From: an uncultured Bacteroidota bacterium
GTDB lineage: Bacteria; Bacteroidota; Bacteroidia; Bacteroidales; VadinHA17
NCBI GenBank assembly: GCA_903844815.1
Contig: CAIMVD010000101.1
Location: 68,220 to 111,979 of the forward strand
Length of the DNA: 43,760 nt
Direction: 5' to 3'
A model generated the notes under the pieces. The model was given only the letters and a program-made list of their open reading frames with translations, ran no database searches and had not been told where the DNA came from. Shown here one piece after another: positions 18,007 to 25,523 of the stretch. The first letter of the stretch is position 1. Every line of letters begins with the position of its first letter. Made by a program: the position numbers and the translations under genes.

Positions 18007-18318
18007 TACCTTGAATTTATCTTTTATTAAAATGAATCATTAAAATTAATGATTCTGGCCGAAACATTGAAATTTACTTAATAACAAATATAAAGAACTG
18101 TCACAGAGAGACACGGAGGGATCACAGAGGTCACAGAGATTTTAATACAAAAATTATTCAGGCAAATGCTGCAAAATCCATAACATATTGTCTGTCATAT
18201 TTTTATCACTTTAGCAAAAACATCGGTTTGTCAAATTATCATTTGTTCGTGATAACATATACTAATTCATTTCTAAACTATTTTCATACTTTTATGAAAA
18301 TCAAAAATTTGATTAAAA
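18007..18318. other. divergent intergenic region
   Basis: This gap separates the minus-strand DUF3788 gene from the plus-strand GmhA operon and should hold both promoters. A one-armed CACAGAG repeat lies at 18097-18140. A possible -7 element for the plus strand (TACTTTTA near 18290) lacks a well-spaced TTTG, so no promoter is called. Confidence 0.5.
18097..18140. repeat. single-arm CACAGAG repeat
   Basis: The sequence consists of GTCACAGAGAG, ACACGGAGGG, ATCACAGAGG and TCACAGAGAT words, about 10 nt apart. It matches the right arm of the dyads at 4575-4677 and 16952-17051, but no left arm is visible within 100 nt, so it may be a half-element. Confidence 0.7.
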
Positions 18319-18975
18319 ATGATCAATGATCGGATCTTAAATGAACTTTGCAACAGGAGACCGGAACTTGCACAATTAAGGGATTCAATTGCAGATGCTG
18401 CAAATACCTTGATAAGTACTTTTGAGAATGGGGGCAAACTGCTCGCCTGCGGTAACGGGGGAAGCAGCTCAGACGCAGACCACATTGTCGGTGAGTTGAT
18501 GAAAAGCTTTGAGGCTTCACGTCCGCTGAGAAGGGAAATAACCGAAAGACTTCTCGATCTCTCGCCTGAAAGGGGAAAATATCTGTCGGGAAAACTCGAA
18601 AGCGGGCTGCCGGCGATTTCATTATCGTCACAGACGTCATTAACATCCGCCATCTGCAATGACATTGGTGCCGATATGGTTTTTGCCCAGCAGGTTGCAT
18701 CGTATGGAACAGAAAGAGATGTCCTGATAGCCATAAGCACCTCCGGTAATTCTCAGAATGTAGTTGATGCCTGTATTATGGCCAAAGCATTAAATATGAG
18801 AGTAATAGGACTCACTGGAGCCACTGGTGGTAAAATGAAGGAGTTTTGCGACGTTCTGCTGAATGTTCCTGAGAAACGGACAGCCTATGTACAGGAATTA
18901 CATCTCCCTGTATTCCATGCTTTGTGTCTTTTGGTTGAGGATCATTTTTACCCGAATAAAAAACTGTTACTATGA
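18319..18975 (+). CDS. gmhA: GmhA-type SIS-domain phosphoheptose isomerase
   Basis: Sugar-phosphate isomerase of 218 aa, most like sedoheptulose-7-phosphate isomerase. The phosphate-binding SIS signature GNGGSSSDADHIVGEL is at residues 45-60 with the catalytic-type Glu at 59. The second SIS loop AISTSGNSQNVVDA and the C-terminal His in QELHLPVFHAL are also present, as in GmhA. It has a ~30-residue insertion (ERLLDLSPERGKYLSGKLESG) between the signature and LTSAICNDIGADM, as in some Bacteroidota and actinobacterial homologues. The stop overlaps the next ATG (ATGA). With the fused kinase-phosphatase downstream, the product may be a heptose phosphate. Confidence 0.85.
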   Translation: MINDRILNELCNRRPELAQLRDSIADAANTLISTFENGGKLLACGNGGSSSDADHIVGELMKSFEASRPLRREITERLLDLSPERGKYLSGKLESGLPAISLSSQTSLTSAICNDIGADMVFAQQVASYGTERDVLIAISTSGNSQNVVDACIMAKALNMRVIGLTGATGGKMKEFCDVLLNVPEKRTAYVQELHLPVFHALCLLVEDHFYPNKKLLL

Positions 18976-20873
18976 AGCCTGAATTGTTAAATGAAATATT
19001 AAACAGGATAAAGGATGTAAAAATTGCAGTTATCGGCGATTTTTGCCTTGATGCCTACTGGTTTGTTGATGAATCGAAAAGTGAAATTTCAATAGAGACT
19101 GGACAGGCTACCAGGCCTGTGAGCATCCAGAAGTATTCCCCCGGAGGCGCCGGAAACGTTACAAACAATCTGGCTGCGATGGAGATAAGAGACATTCGTG
19201 CCTTCGGAGTGATCGGAAATGATCCGTTCGGACCTGAAATGGCTGGCATAATGAAGAAATCAGGCATCAACACTGATAATCTTCTGGTACAGGAAGAAGA
19301 CTGGGCGACTCATGTATATATTAAACCCTACGTTGGCGAAAATGAGCAGGGCCGTATCGATTTTGGCAACTTCAACCAACTCTCCGAACAAACAGCTGAC
19401 AAGCTTTTAGGTAATCTCGCAAGAGCAGTTCCTGAAGTTGACATAGTAATAATTAACGAACAGGTTCTTTCGGGAATACATACTGAATATTTTAGGACGA
19501 AACTGGTTGAAGTCATAAAACACTTCCCGGAAAAAATATTTATTGCCGACAGCCGCCATTATACCGACTCATATGAAGGTGCATACAGGAAGATGAATGA
19601 TACTGAAGCATCTTTAAGGTGCGGAAAAGTCAGGTCTCCTGAAGAAGCGGTTCCCTACCACGAGGTTAAGCAATCGGCAGAAGAACTCTATAAAAGGTAC
19701 GGAAAGCCTCTTTTCGTTACACGAGGCAGCCGGGGTTCACTCACAATAAGTGAATCAGGAATAAGTGAAACACCGGGTCTCATGATTATTTCAAAGGTTG
19801 ACACAGTAGGCGCCGGCGATAGTTACCTTGCAGGCGCAGCAGCAACGCTGGCAGCAGGATATCCAATGGTAACTGCTTCGGAGCTGGGGTCTTTAGTCGC
19901 AGGAGTAACCGTTCAGAAACTGTTCACAACAGGCACAGCATCACCTTCCGAAATTCGTGCGATTGGTCTCGAACCTGATCTTATTTATCTGCCGGAACTG
20001 GCTTCTGATATACGCCAGGCTAACTACTTACCAGGAACTGAAATTGAGATTATAAGAAAGTGGCCTGAGAATTTCAGAATCAGCCACGCTATTTTCGACC
20101 ACGACGGCACAGTATCTACGTTACGGGAAGGATGGGAACTAGTCATGGCCCCGATGATGATAAGGGCCATTCTCGGGAAAAAATTCAACCTTACTGACGA
20201 GACATTATATCATAAGGTAGAAGAACGCGTAAGGGATTTTATCGATAAAACCACGGGGATTCAGACGCTGATGCAGATGAAAATCCTCATTGACGTGATC
20301 AGGGAATTTGGCTGTGTCGACCAAAATGACATCCTCGATGAGCATGCCTATAAGAAGATTTATAACGACGAGCTTATGGTAATGGTAAAGCAGCGTGAAA
20401 ACAAGCTCAATAGAGGAGAACTTACTGTGAATGACTTAACAATAAAAAATGCCATTCCTCTGCTTGAAAAACTCAAAAATGCCGGCGTGAAGCTTTACCT
20501 TGCCAGCGGTACCGACGAGGAGGATGTTAAAAATGAAGCAGCAGCACTGGGATATGCTCATCTCTTCGACGGAGGAATTTTTGGTGCTGTTGGTGATGTG
20601 AACAAGGAAGCCAAGAAAATTGTGCTTGACCGTATCATTGATCTGATCAGCAAGTCCGGACAGGGAGCAATAGCAACATTTGGTGATGGTCCGGTCGAGA
20701 TAAGGGAAACACATAAAAGAGGCGGCTTCACAATCGGAGTTGCAAGTAATGAGGTAAAACGATACAGCCTGAATAATATTAAAAGAACCAGATTGATAAA
20801 GGCAGGGGCTGACGTTGTCGTTCCCGACTTTTCGCAGCTTAATGATTTGCTGGAACTGCTAAATATAGAATAA
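18972..20873 (+). CDS. PfkB-family sugar kinase fused to HAD-family phosphatase
   Basis: Two-domain protein of 633 aa. Residues 1-330 are a PfkB/ribokinase-type kinase resembling the kinase half of HldE: GDFCLDAYWFVD near 22, GGAGN at 58-62, and VDTVGAGDSYLAG with catalytic-type Asp 283. Residues 370-633 are a HAD phosphatase with a large helical cap: motif I FDHDGT at 375-380 (D376, D378), motif II ASGT at 511-514, Lys in NKEAKK, and motif IV GDGPVE at 571-576. HldE instead carries a nucleotidyltransferase at this place, and GmhB phosphatases lack a cap, so this is not standard ADP-heptose assembly. It probably phosphorylates and dephosphorylates one sugar intermediate in sequence. The downstream gene starts 1 nt after the stop. 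Confidence 0.85.
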   Translation: MKPELLNEILNRIKDVKIAVIGDFCLDAYWFVDESKSEISIETGQATRPVSIQKYSPGGAGNVTNNLAAMEIRDIRAFGVIGNDPFGPEMAGIMKKSGINTDNLLVQEEDWATHVYIKPYVGENEQGRIDFGNFNQLSEQTADKLLGNLARAVPEVDIVIINEQVLSGIHTEYFRTKLVEVIKHFPEKIFIADSRHYTDSYEGAYRKMNDTEASLRCGKVRSPEEAVPYHEVKQSAEELYKRYGKPLFVTRGSRGSLTISESGISETPGLMIISKVDTVGAGDSYLAGAAATLAAGYPMVTASELGSLVAGVTVQKLFTTGTASPSEIRAIGLEPDLIYLPELASDIRQANYLPGTEIEIIRKWPENFRISHAIFDHDGTVSTLREGWELVMAPMMIRAILGKKFNLTDETLYHKVEERVRDFIDKTTGIQTLMQMKILIDVIREFGCVDQNDILDEHAYKKIYNDELMVMVKQRENKLNRGELTVNDLTIKNAIPLLEKLKNAGVKLYLASGTDEEDVKNEAAALGYAHLFDGGIFGAVGDVNKEAKKIVLDRIIDLISKSGQGAIATFGDGPVEIRETHKRGGFTIGVASNEVKRYSLNNIKRTRLIKAGADVVVPDFSQLNDLLELLNIE

Positions 20874-20874
20874 T

Positions 20875-21984
20875 ATGTCACATCCAATATTCGACAGAGA
20901 AAAGCTCGTTTTTAAATCTTTATCAGAAAGAATGAATAAACTTTCTGTAGAAAAAGATCTCGTTCCTCTTTCTCAATTACCTGCAGGGCTTTCAGAAACG
21001 GGAAAGGAACTTATCAGGCTTACTGCTGAAAAAATAAAAACTGCAAGATCAAAGGAAAGACCTGTAATACTCACTTTCGGCGCCCATACGATCAAGAACG
21101 GAATGGCTCCTGCGCTAATTGCACTCATTGGTGAAGGCTGGGTTACTCATCTGGCAACAAACGGAGCCGGTATTATCCACGACTGGGAGTTTGCCTTCCA
21201 GGGAAAATCAAGCGAGGATGTGAGGGCTAATGTCAGCAAGGGAGAGTTCGGGATCTGGAATGAAACCGGATTATATATCAACCTGGCACTTGCTGTCGGA
21301 GCCATGGAGGGACTTGGTTACGGTGAATCGATTGGAAAAATGATTTCGCAGGAAGGACTTGAGATCCCGGATATATCATCCCTCAGAAAACATGCTTTTA
21401 AAAACATAGATTCTGATCCTGAAACAGCCGCAGCAGCTATTGATCTGGCCGGGATTATCGGCAATATCGGTATTCAGCCCGGATTCATTGACATCCCTCA
21501 TCCATTTAAGAATAATTCTGTGCAAGCCTTTGCATGGGAAAAGGGTATCCCATTCACAGGTCATCCCATGTTCGGACATGATATCATTTACACTCATCCT
21601 GCAAATCATGGTGCTGCAATTGGAAGAACGGCACTTACAGACTTTCTATATTTCGCCGAAAGTGTCAGCCGGCTTGAACATGGAGTCTATCTGTCACTGG
21701 GCTCTGCAGTTATGTCGCCCATGATCTTTGAGAAATCACTCTCAATGGCACAGAACATTGAAATACAGCATAACAGCCATATTGATAACCACTTCATGCT
21801 GGTTGTAGACTTAGCTGAATCGGACTGGGACTGGCAGAAAAACGGTGAACCCCCGGCCGATAACCCTGCGTATTACCTAAGATATTGCAAGACCTTCAAC
21901 AGGATGGGTGGGGAAATGCATTACCTCACTGCCGACAACAGGGATTTCCTGCTTGAACTTTGTAATGCATTACAGGTTAAGTAG
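20875..21984 (+). CDS. deoxyhypusine-synthase-like protein of unknown function
   Basis: Soluble protein of 369 aa. The segment TFGAHTIKNGMAPALIALIG followed by THLATNGAGIIHDWE (residues 92-105) resembles the NAD-binding core of deoxyhypusine synthase (a TxxLxxxG...VTTAGG-x-ED pattern). Bacteria do not make hypusine in the usual sense, and the neighbours are sugar-phosphate enzymes, so an NAD-dependent reaction on a sugar or amine is more likely. I could not recognise the catalytic Lys of true deoxyhypusine synthase. His-rich stretches (IPHPF, GHPMFGHDIIYTHPANHG) and IEIQHNSHIDNH may bind metal. It is the last gene of the GmhA operon and converges on the epimerase gene with a 25-nt gap. Confidence 0.5.
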   Translation: MSHPIFDREKLVFKSLSERMNKLSVEKDLVPLSQLPAGLSETGKELIRLTAEKIKTARSKERPVILTFGAHTIKNGMAPALIALIGEGWVTHLATNGAGIIHDWEFAFQGKSSEDVRANVSKGEFGIWNETGLYINLALAVGAMEGLGYGESIGKMISQEGLEIPDISSLRKHAFKNIDSDPETAAAAIDLAGIIGNIGIQPGFIDIPHPFKNNSVQAFAWEKGIPFTGHPMFGHDIIYTHPANHGAAIGRTALTDFLYFAESVSRLEHGVYLSLGSAVMSPMIFEKSLSMAQNIEIQHNSHIDNHFMLVVDLAESDWDWQKNGEPPADNPAYYLRYCKTFNRMGGEMHYLTADNRDFLLELCNALQVK

Positions 21985-22009
21985 CTGCTGTTAATCTGAA
22001 ATTGACAAG

Positions 22010-23281
22010 TCAGAGAACGGATATAATACCATCCATTCTCTTAATAGACTGTACCATAGCTCTGACAGTATGGTAATTTATTTTCCAGGAGTGGCTCATA
22101 TGGGTCCAGATGGGTTCTCCCCGCCGTGTTGTAAGTGGAAACCATTCACCAATTCCCTTATTGACAAGCTTATCTAATACGAACCTGTGGACGTTCTTAT
22201 ATGCATCCCAGTATTTTTCCCCGCCGAACATAAGACAGGCGTCAAGCAATCCTATCAGCACTTCAGCCTGCTGCCAGAACTCCTTTTCGCGGTCATATAC
22301 TCCCCCGGAATGGGGTCCTTCGACATAAACGCCGCCAAATTCCGTATCGATTCCATTGTCAACTGTATGATCGAATATTATTTTGAACACACCTGAATAT
22401 GCCGAAGGTTGAATCTTCAGAATATCAAGGGCATGAATCAGCAGCCATGCAAATTCTGCATTATGTCCATAGCAGGTGTTATCAGTCTGATTTGTTTTCT
22501 GCCCCTCTTCTGTAAACCTGTCCCAGCCCCATATTATATCGAATTTAATCTGGGGGGCGATGGTCCAGTCTTTGTAAAACTGCGGAATGCCGGTCTTATA
22601 TACGGGATGAATAATCCGATAAAGCAGTAAGTCAATTACCTCCAGAAGTTTTCTGCGGTGAACATCAAGTCCGGTATATTCATACAAGGCAGTATAAGCC
22701 TCCATAAGGTGCATGTGAACATCAAGGGTTTTTCTGTCGCCACCCTGGCTTCCGGGACCACAGAGCGTCCAGTCGCGGTGGAACATTTCCCAATACCCCC
22801 CGTACATTGTATCGGTGCAGTATTTTTGCAAAAGGTCAAAAGTTTTTGAAGCGTATTCGATTCCTCTTTGATCACCGGTTGCGAGCGTGTATTCACTCAA
22901 AGAGTAGATCGCGAAACTATGACCATAAATTATTTTACTGTCAATCTTCACGTTTCCTTTCCGGTCAGTCATCCAGTAGAACCCGCCATGCTCCTTATCC
23001 CACATCTTGTCAATCAGATAATCTACTCCATGAGAAGCAATTGAAGCATATTCACCTTTACCATAACCAGCCCTGTGGGCCGAAGAAAATGTATATATCG
23101 ATCTGGTCTGGGCGATAAGTGATTTTTCATCTTCACCCGAATCATTGCCGTTTTTGTCAAAATGAGTTATGAATCCTCCATTGACCTTATCGACAGTCCT
23201 GCTGGTCCAGAATGGCAAAAGCTCATTTTCAAGATGGTTCAGAGCTTCATCTCGCAAAGCAATAACTTCTTCCCTGAGCAT
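22010..23281 (-). CDS. N-acylglucosamine 2-epimerase family protein, cellobiose-2-epimerase-like
   Basis: Predicted (alpha/alpha)6-barrel sugar epimerase or isomerase, 423 aa, without signal peptide. Typical family segments are WTSRTVDKVNGGFITHFD, LIAQTRSIYTFSSAHR, YGHSFAIYSLSEY, TLDVHMHLMEAYTALY, NTCYGHNAEFAWLL, EFWQQAEVLIG and SWKINYHTVRAM. The conserved His residues in YGHS, YGHN and NYHT are candidates for the catalytic acid/base. The length and the WEMFHRDW segment fit cellobiose 2-epimerases better than renin-binding-type GlcNAc epimerases. It might process disaccharides imported by the Sus-type systems, but it is not next to them. Confidence 0.85.
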   Translation of the reverse strand: MLREEVIALRDEALNHLENELLPFWTSRTVDKVNGGFITHFDKNGNDSGEDEKSLIAQTRSIYTFSSAHRAGYGKGEYASIASHGVDYLIDKMWDKEHGGFYWMTDRKGNVKIDSKIIYGHSFAIYSLSEYTLATGDQRGIEYASKTFDLLQKYCTDTMYGGYWEMFHRDWTLCGPGSQGGDRKTLDVHMHLMEAYTALYEYTGLDVHRRKLLEVIDLLLYRIIHPVYKTGIPQFYKDWTIAPQIKFDIIWGWDRFTEEGQKTNQTDNTCYGHNAEFAWLLIHALDILKIQPSAYSGVFKIIFDHTVDNGIDTEFGGVYVEGPHSGGVYDREKEFWQQAEVLIGLLDACLMFGGEKYWDAYKNVHRFVLDKLVNKGIGEWFPLTTRRGEPIWTHMSHSWKINYHTVRAMVQSIKRMDGIISVL

Positions 23282-23348
23282 GGTTTCAGTTTTATAAAGG
23301 TGATTAATAATAATGCAGAATGAAAAACGGAATGTTAGTATTGAAAAC

Positions 23349-23440
23349 CCTTCGTGCCCTTGACGAAACCTTTGTGCCCTTTGTGTTTAAAAAAATTTTA
23401 AACACAAAGGCCTCTAAGGATTATAGAAAGGACACAAAGG
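23349..23440. repeat. CACAAAGG-word inverted repeat
   Basis: The left arm reads CCTTCGTGCCCTTGACGAAA, CCTTTGTGCC, CTTTGTGTTTAAAA; the right arm reads TTTTAAACACAAAGG, then GGACACAAAGG at its end. The central part, TTTAAAAAAATTTTAAA, is AT-rich. It lies between the small secreted-protein gene (stop at 23478) and the epimerase start (23281), both minus strand. It uses a different word from the CACAGAG dyads but has the same layout. Confidence 0.78.
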
Positions 23441-23477
23441 TTTTTAGCAAACAAATTACAGGCAATGAACCTGCTTA

Positions 23478-23879
23478 TTATTTTTTCGAATCGGAATCGC
23501 CCGCGACCCTTGACAGTGTAAGCGGAACCTCGCCTTCGGAATAGACTGCCTTGCCTGTCATTTTTGAATCATCTTCCTGCTTAAGGAAAACTTTAATATC
23601 CTGTCCTTCAAGAAAAACAGAAAACTGTACGCTATCCTTCACAGCCTTTACCTGTTCTCCGGGAATCTTATAATCGCCGGCTCCGAATGCCATGGTGGTA
23701 CTGAATTTTTTATTTTCCAGGCTAACAACAATTTTACCGGTATTATATCCTTCAGGTGCATAAGGCGCATCAAATTTCCAGGTTCCAACTGGTGTTGTTT
23801 TCTTTACGTTATTCTGGGCATTAACCACTCCGATCGACATGATTGTGAGCAATACAATTACAATAATCTTAATTTTCAT
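23478..23879 (-). CDS. small secreted hypothetical protein
   Basis: Exported protein of 133 aa with signal peptide MKIKIIVIVLLTIMSIGVVNA. The mature part reads like a small beta-barrel: GTWKFDAPYAPEGYNTGKI, SLENKKFSTTMAFGAGDYKIPGE, KMTGKAVYSEGEVPLTLSRV. I recall the same pattern in other Bacteroidota proteins without assigned function. No cysteines or catalytic motif are visible in the mature part. It ends in a charged tail (GDSDSKK). It lies upstream of the epimerase gene on the same strand but separated by a repeat dyad. Confidence 0.7.
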   Translation of the reverse strand: MKIKIIVIVLLTIMSIGVVNAQNNVKKTTPVGTWKFDAPYAPEGYNTGKIVVSLENKKFSTTMAFGAGDYKIPGEQVKAVKDSVQFSVFLEGQDIKVFLKQEDDSKMTGKAVYSEGEVPLTLSRVAGDSDSKK

Positions 23880-23962
23880 CTTAATTTGGATTTAGTTTGA
23901 GCCAAATATAAATAAGTTTCGGATAAATCAGATAAAATCATAAAAATTATTCAGGATGGCGA

Positions 23963-24583
23963 TCAGCAACCTCCCGCGGCTTTTTTCTTCTTTCCTGCAG
24001 CTTTGATTACGGGCTTACCTGAAGATGGTGCTTCTGTTTTGGCTGCCTGAACCGATCCTCCGCCAAGAGCAGTACCGGCACTTTTTCTGAAATCATATTT
24101 TGCAAATTCCTCATCAGGACTAGTCGATGCCGGCTTTTGAGGGTTGAGAATAGTATCGAACCAGTAATTCAGCCCTCCCTCCAGCACGAAATTGTTATTA
24201 TATCCGAGTTGCCTGGTAATGAGCCAGGCCTCATTTGCATTTAAGGTACCGTTGGAATAAAAAATGTTCATTTTGACATCCTGGTTTAGGACATCTGTAT
24301 AGTTGTCCGATAACAAGTCATTGAGAGGTATATTTATTGCACCGGGAAGACTGAATTTTTCAAATTCATCCTGGCTTCTCACATCAATAAGCCTTAGTGA
24401 AGGGTCCTTCTTGATTAACATGTCGGCAACTGCATCGGACGTAACATACTGATTGCGTGTATTTACCTCATCGAGCAACTCCTGCGCCGTAAGTTTGTAC
24501 TGTTTTGTCCTGTTGGGAGGAACAGCAGCAATAATTAGTCCCATAGGAACTATAAAAAGTGCAAGGTATGTAAGTGGTTTCAT
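23963..24583 (-). CDS. rhodanese-like protein without active-site Cys, with C-terminal Cys tail
   Basis: Rhodanese fold protein of 206 aa, last gene of the sulfur locus. A hydrophobic N-terminus (residues 4-22) should export or anchor it in the membrane. The rhodanese domain spans about 46-145: LIDVRSQDEFEKFSLPGAINIP, IFYSNGTLNANEAW and VLEGGLNYW. In the active-site loop the usual Cys is absent; Tyr 109 or Ser 110 occupies that place. The only Cys in the whole protein is the last residue, C206, on a flexible Ser/Pro/Lys/Ala/Gly tail (KKKKAAGGC). This suggests sulfur carriage on a mobile arm rather than classical sulfurtransfer. Its start codon is 2 nt from a 7-bp repeat tract. Confidence 0.85.
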   Translation of the reverse strand: MKPLTYLALFIVPMGLIIAAVPPNRTKQYKLTAQELLDEVNTRNQYVTSDAVADMLIKKDPSLRLIDVRSQDEFEKFSLPGAINIPLNDLLSDNYTDVLNQDVKMNIFYSNGTLNANEAWLITRQLGYNNNFVLEGGLNYWFDTILNPQKPASTSPDEEFAKYDFRKSAGTALGGGSVQAAKTEAPSSGKPVIKAAGKKKKAAGGC

Positions 24584-24585
24584 AT

Positions 24586-24627
24586 GTTTAAAGTTTAAAG
24601 TTTAAAGTTGAAAGTTTAAAGTTGAAC
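24586..24627. repeat. 7-bp tandem repeat (GTTTAAA unit)
   Basis: Six heptads in one phase: GTTTAAA three times, GTTGAAA, GTTTAAA, GTTGAAC. It abuts the start codon side of the rhodanese gene and the left end of the nested dyad at 24630-24767. Two further in-sequence heptads (CAAAGTT twice) lie at 24773-24786 on the other side of the dyad. Confidence 0.9.
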
Positions 24628-24629
24628 CT

Positions 24630-24767
24630 ACTCCGAAAAGTCTTTTTTTGCCACGAAGGCGCAAAGGCACGAAGTTGATCCAAGGTAATTTATTAATAAT
24701 ATGCTATTTGTGAGACTTAGCGTCTTCGTGTCTTCGTGGCAATTTCATTTTTTATCTTTTTCGGAGT
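24630..24767. repeat. nested inverted-repeat element (MITE-like) between YedE and rhodanese genes
   Basis: The outer arms are ACTCCGAAAAG (24630-24640) and CTTTTTCGGAGT (24756-24767). The inner arms are TTGCCACGAAGGCGCAAAGG plus CACGAAG (24649-24674) and CTTCGTGTCTTCGTGGCAA (24724-24742). The core is AT-rich and has no ORF. It separates the second YedE gene from the rhodanese gene in an otherwise compact minus-strand locus. No transposase is encoded, and a target-site duplication could not be recognised because both flanks are heptad repeats. Confidence 0.75.
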
Positions 24768-24793
24768 GGGCTCAAAGTTCAAAGTTAATGGTT

Positions 24794-25384
24794 TCAATAC
24801 TCTTCTCTTGGAAATTTCTTCTCAGCCAGTTCTGCTACCCAGAACATACCCAGCGCAACGATGATGAGGAGAAAGGCAAAGACACCGTCAGTCAATCCAA
24901 GAGTCTCGCTGATCTTTGGCGAACCCAGGAATTTAGCCATATACATTCCATCCCAAAGATTAAAGCCGATTCCAAAAATAAATACGCCAATGAAAAGCCC
25001 GCCGATAAAGACCAGAGCGTCTATCTTTCCAATAGACGCGCCACAGAAACTCGTCCCCGGACAATAGCCCCCGATAATAAACCCAGCGCCCATGATTATC
25101 CCTCCTACTATTGCCGAAGTCAGATAAGTGGGGTTCACATATACAAGGTTCAGGTCGATCCATCCGAACAGGCTGAAAAAAAGCAATCCCAGCATGGCAG
25201 TTATTGCAGCCGTGAAAAACACCTTAAGAACAACTGTGTCGTAGCCATAAAAGACACCTGCAAGTTTCCGGCTCGATGAAAAGCCGCTCATTTCCAGAAT
25301 GAATCCAAATCCTATTCCTATTATGAATGCAAGAAATAAATTGGTATTCTCTGATATTAATTCATTGACTGATAATGGACCCAT
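24794..25384 (-). CDS. YeeE/YedE-family sulfur transporter, half-size (second half)
   Basis: Integral membrane protein of 196 aa with about five or six helices. The signature IIGGYCPGTSFCGA carries two Cys and matches the GxCPGT loop of TsuA/YeeE thiosulfate transporters, where Cys residues pass the thiosulfate ion along the channel. An earlier FGFILEMSGFSSSRKLAGVFYG segment is also typical. It is half the length of TsuA, and together with the neighbouring 178-aa gene it would make one full pseudo-symmetric transporter. It lies in the Psr/rhodanese locus, so thiosulfate or another sulfane sulfur compound is the likely cargo. Confidence 0.85.
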   Translation of the reverse strand: MGPLSVNELISENTNLFLAFIIGIGFGFILEMSGFSSSRKLAGVFYGYDTVVLKVFFTAAITAMLGLLFFSLFGWIDLNLVYVNPTYLTSAIVGGIIMGAGFIIGGYCPGTSFCGASIGKIDALVFIGGLFIGVFIFGIGFNLWDGMYMAKFLGSPKISETLGLTDGVFAFLLIIVALGMFWVAELAEKKFPREEY

Positions 25385-25435
25385 ATTACTTTTATTTTAC
25401 TTGTTGTTAATCTGTTAATTGTCTCCTTACTAAAT

Positions 25436-25519
25436 GTTTATGGTTTATGGTTTATGGTTTATGGTTTGCCCTGTGCTCCAAGCTCCATGCCCCGTGCGCC
25501 TTGTGTCTTGTGCTGTGCG
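25436..25519. repeat. 7-bp tandem repeat (GTTTATG unit running into degenerate heptads)
   Basis: Four perfect GTTTATG copies (25436-25463) are followed in the same phase by eight diverged heptads, including CCATGCC, CCGTGCG, CCTTGTG, TCTTGTG and CTGTGCG. It occupies the gap between the two YedE genes and ends 4 nt before the stop codon of the 178-aa YedE gene at 25524. The diverged part resembles the GCGCCGT tract at 16303-16351. Confidence 0.85.
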
Positions 25520-25523
25520 TCTT

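Noticed and set aside
23320-23544. 74-codon plus-strand frame over the CACAAAGG dyad
   Set aside because: It consists mainly of translated repeat sequence and enters the 3' end of a real minus-strand gene.
24701-25279. 192-codon plus-strand frame opposite the YedE gene
   Set aside because: It begins in the repeat element and runs antisense to a confident membrane transporter; composition is unlike a real protein.
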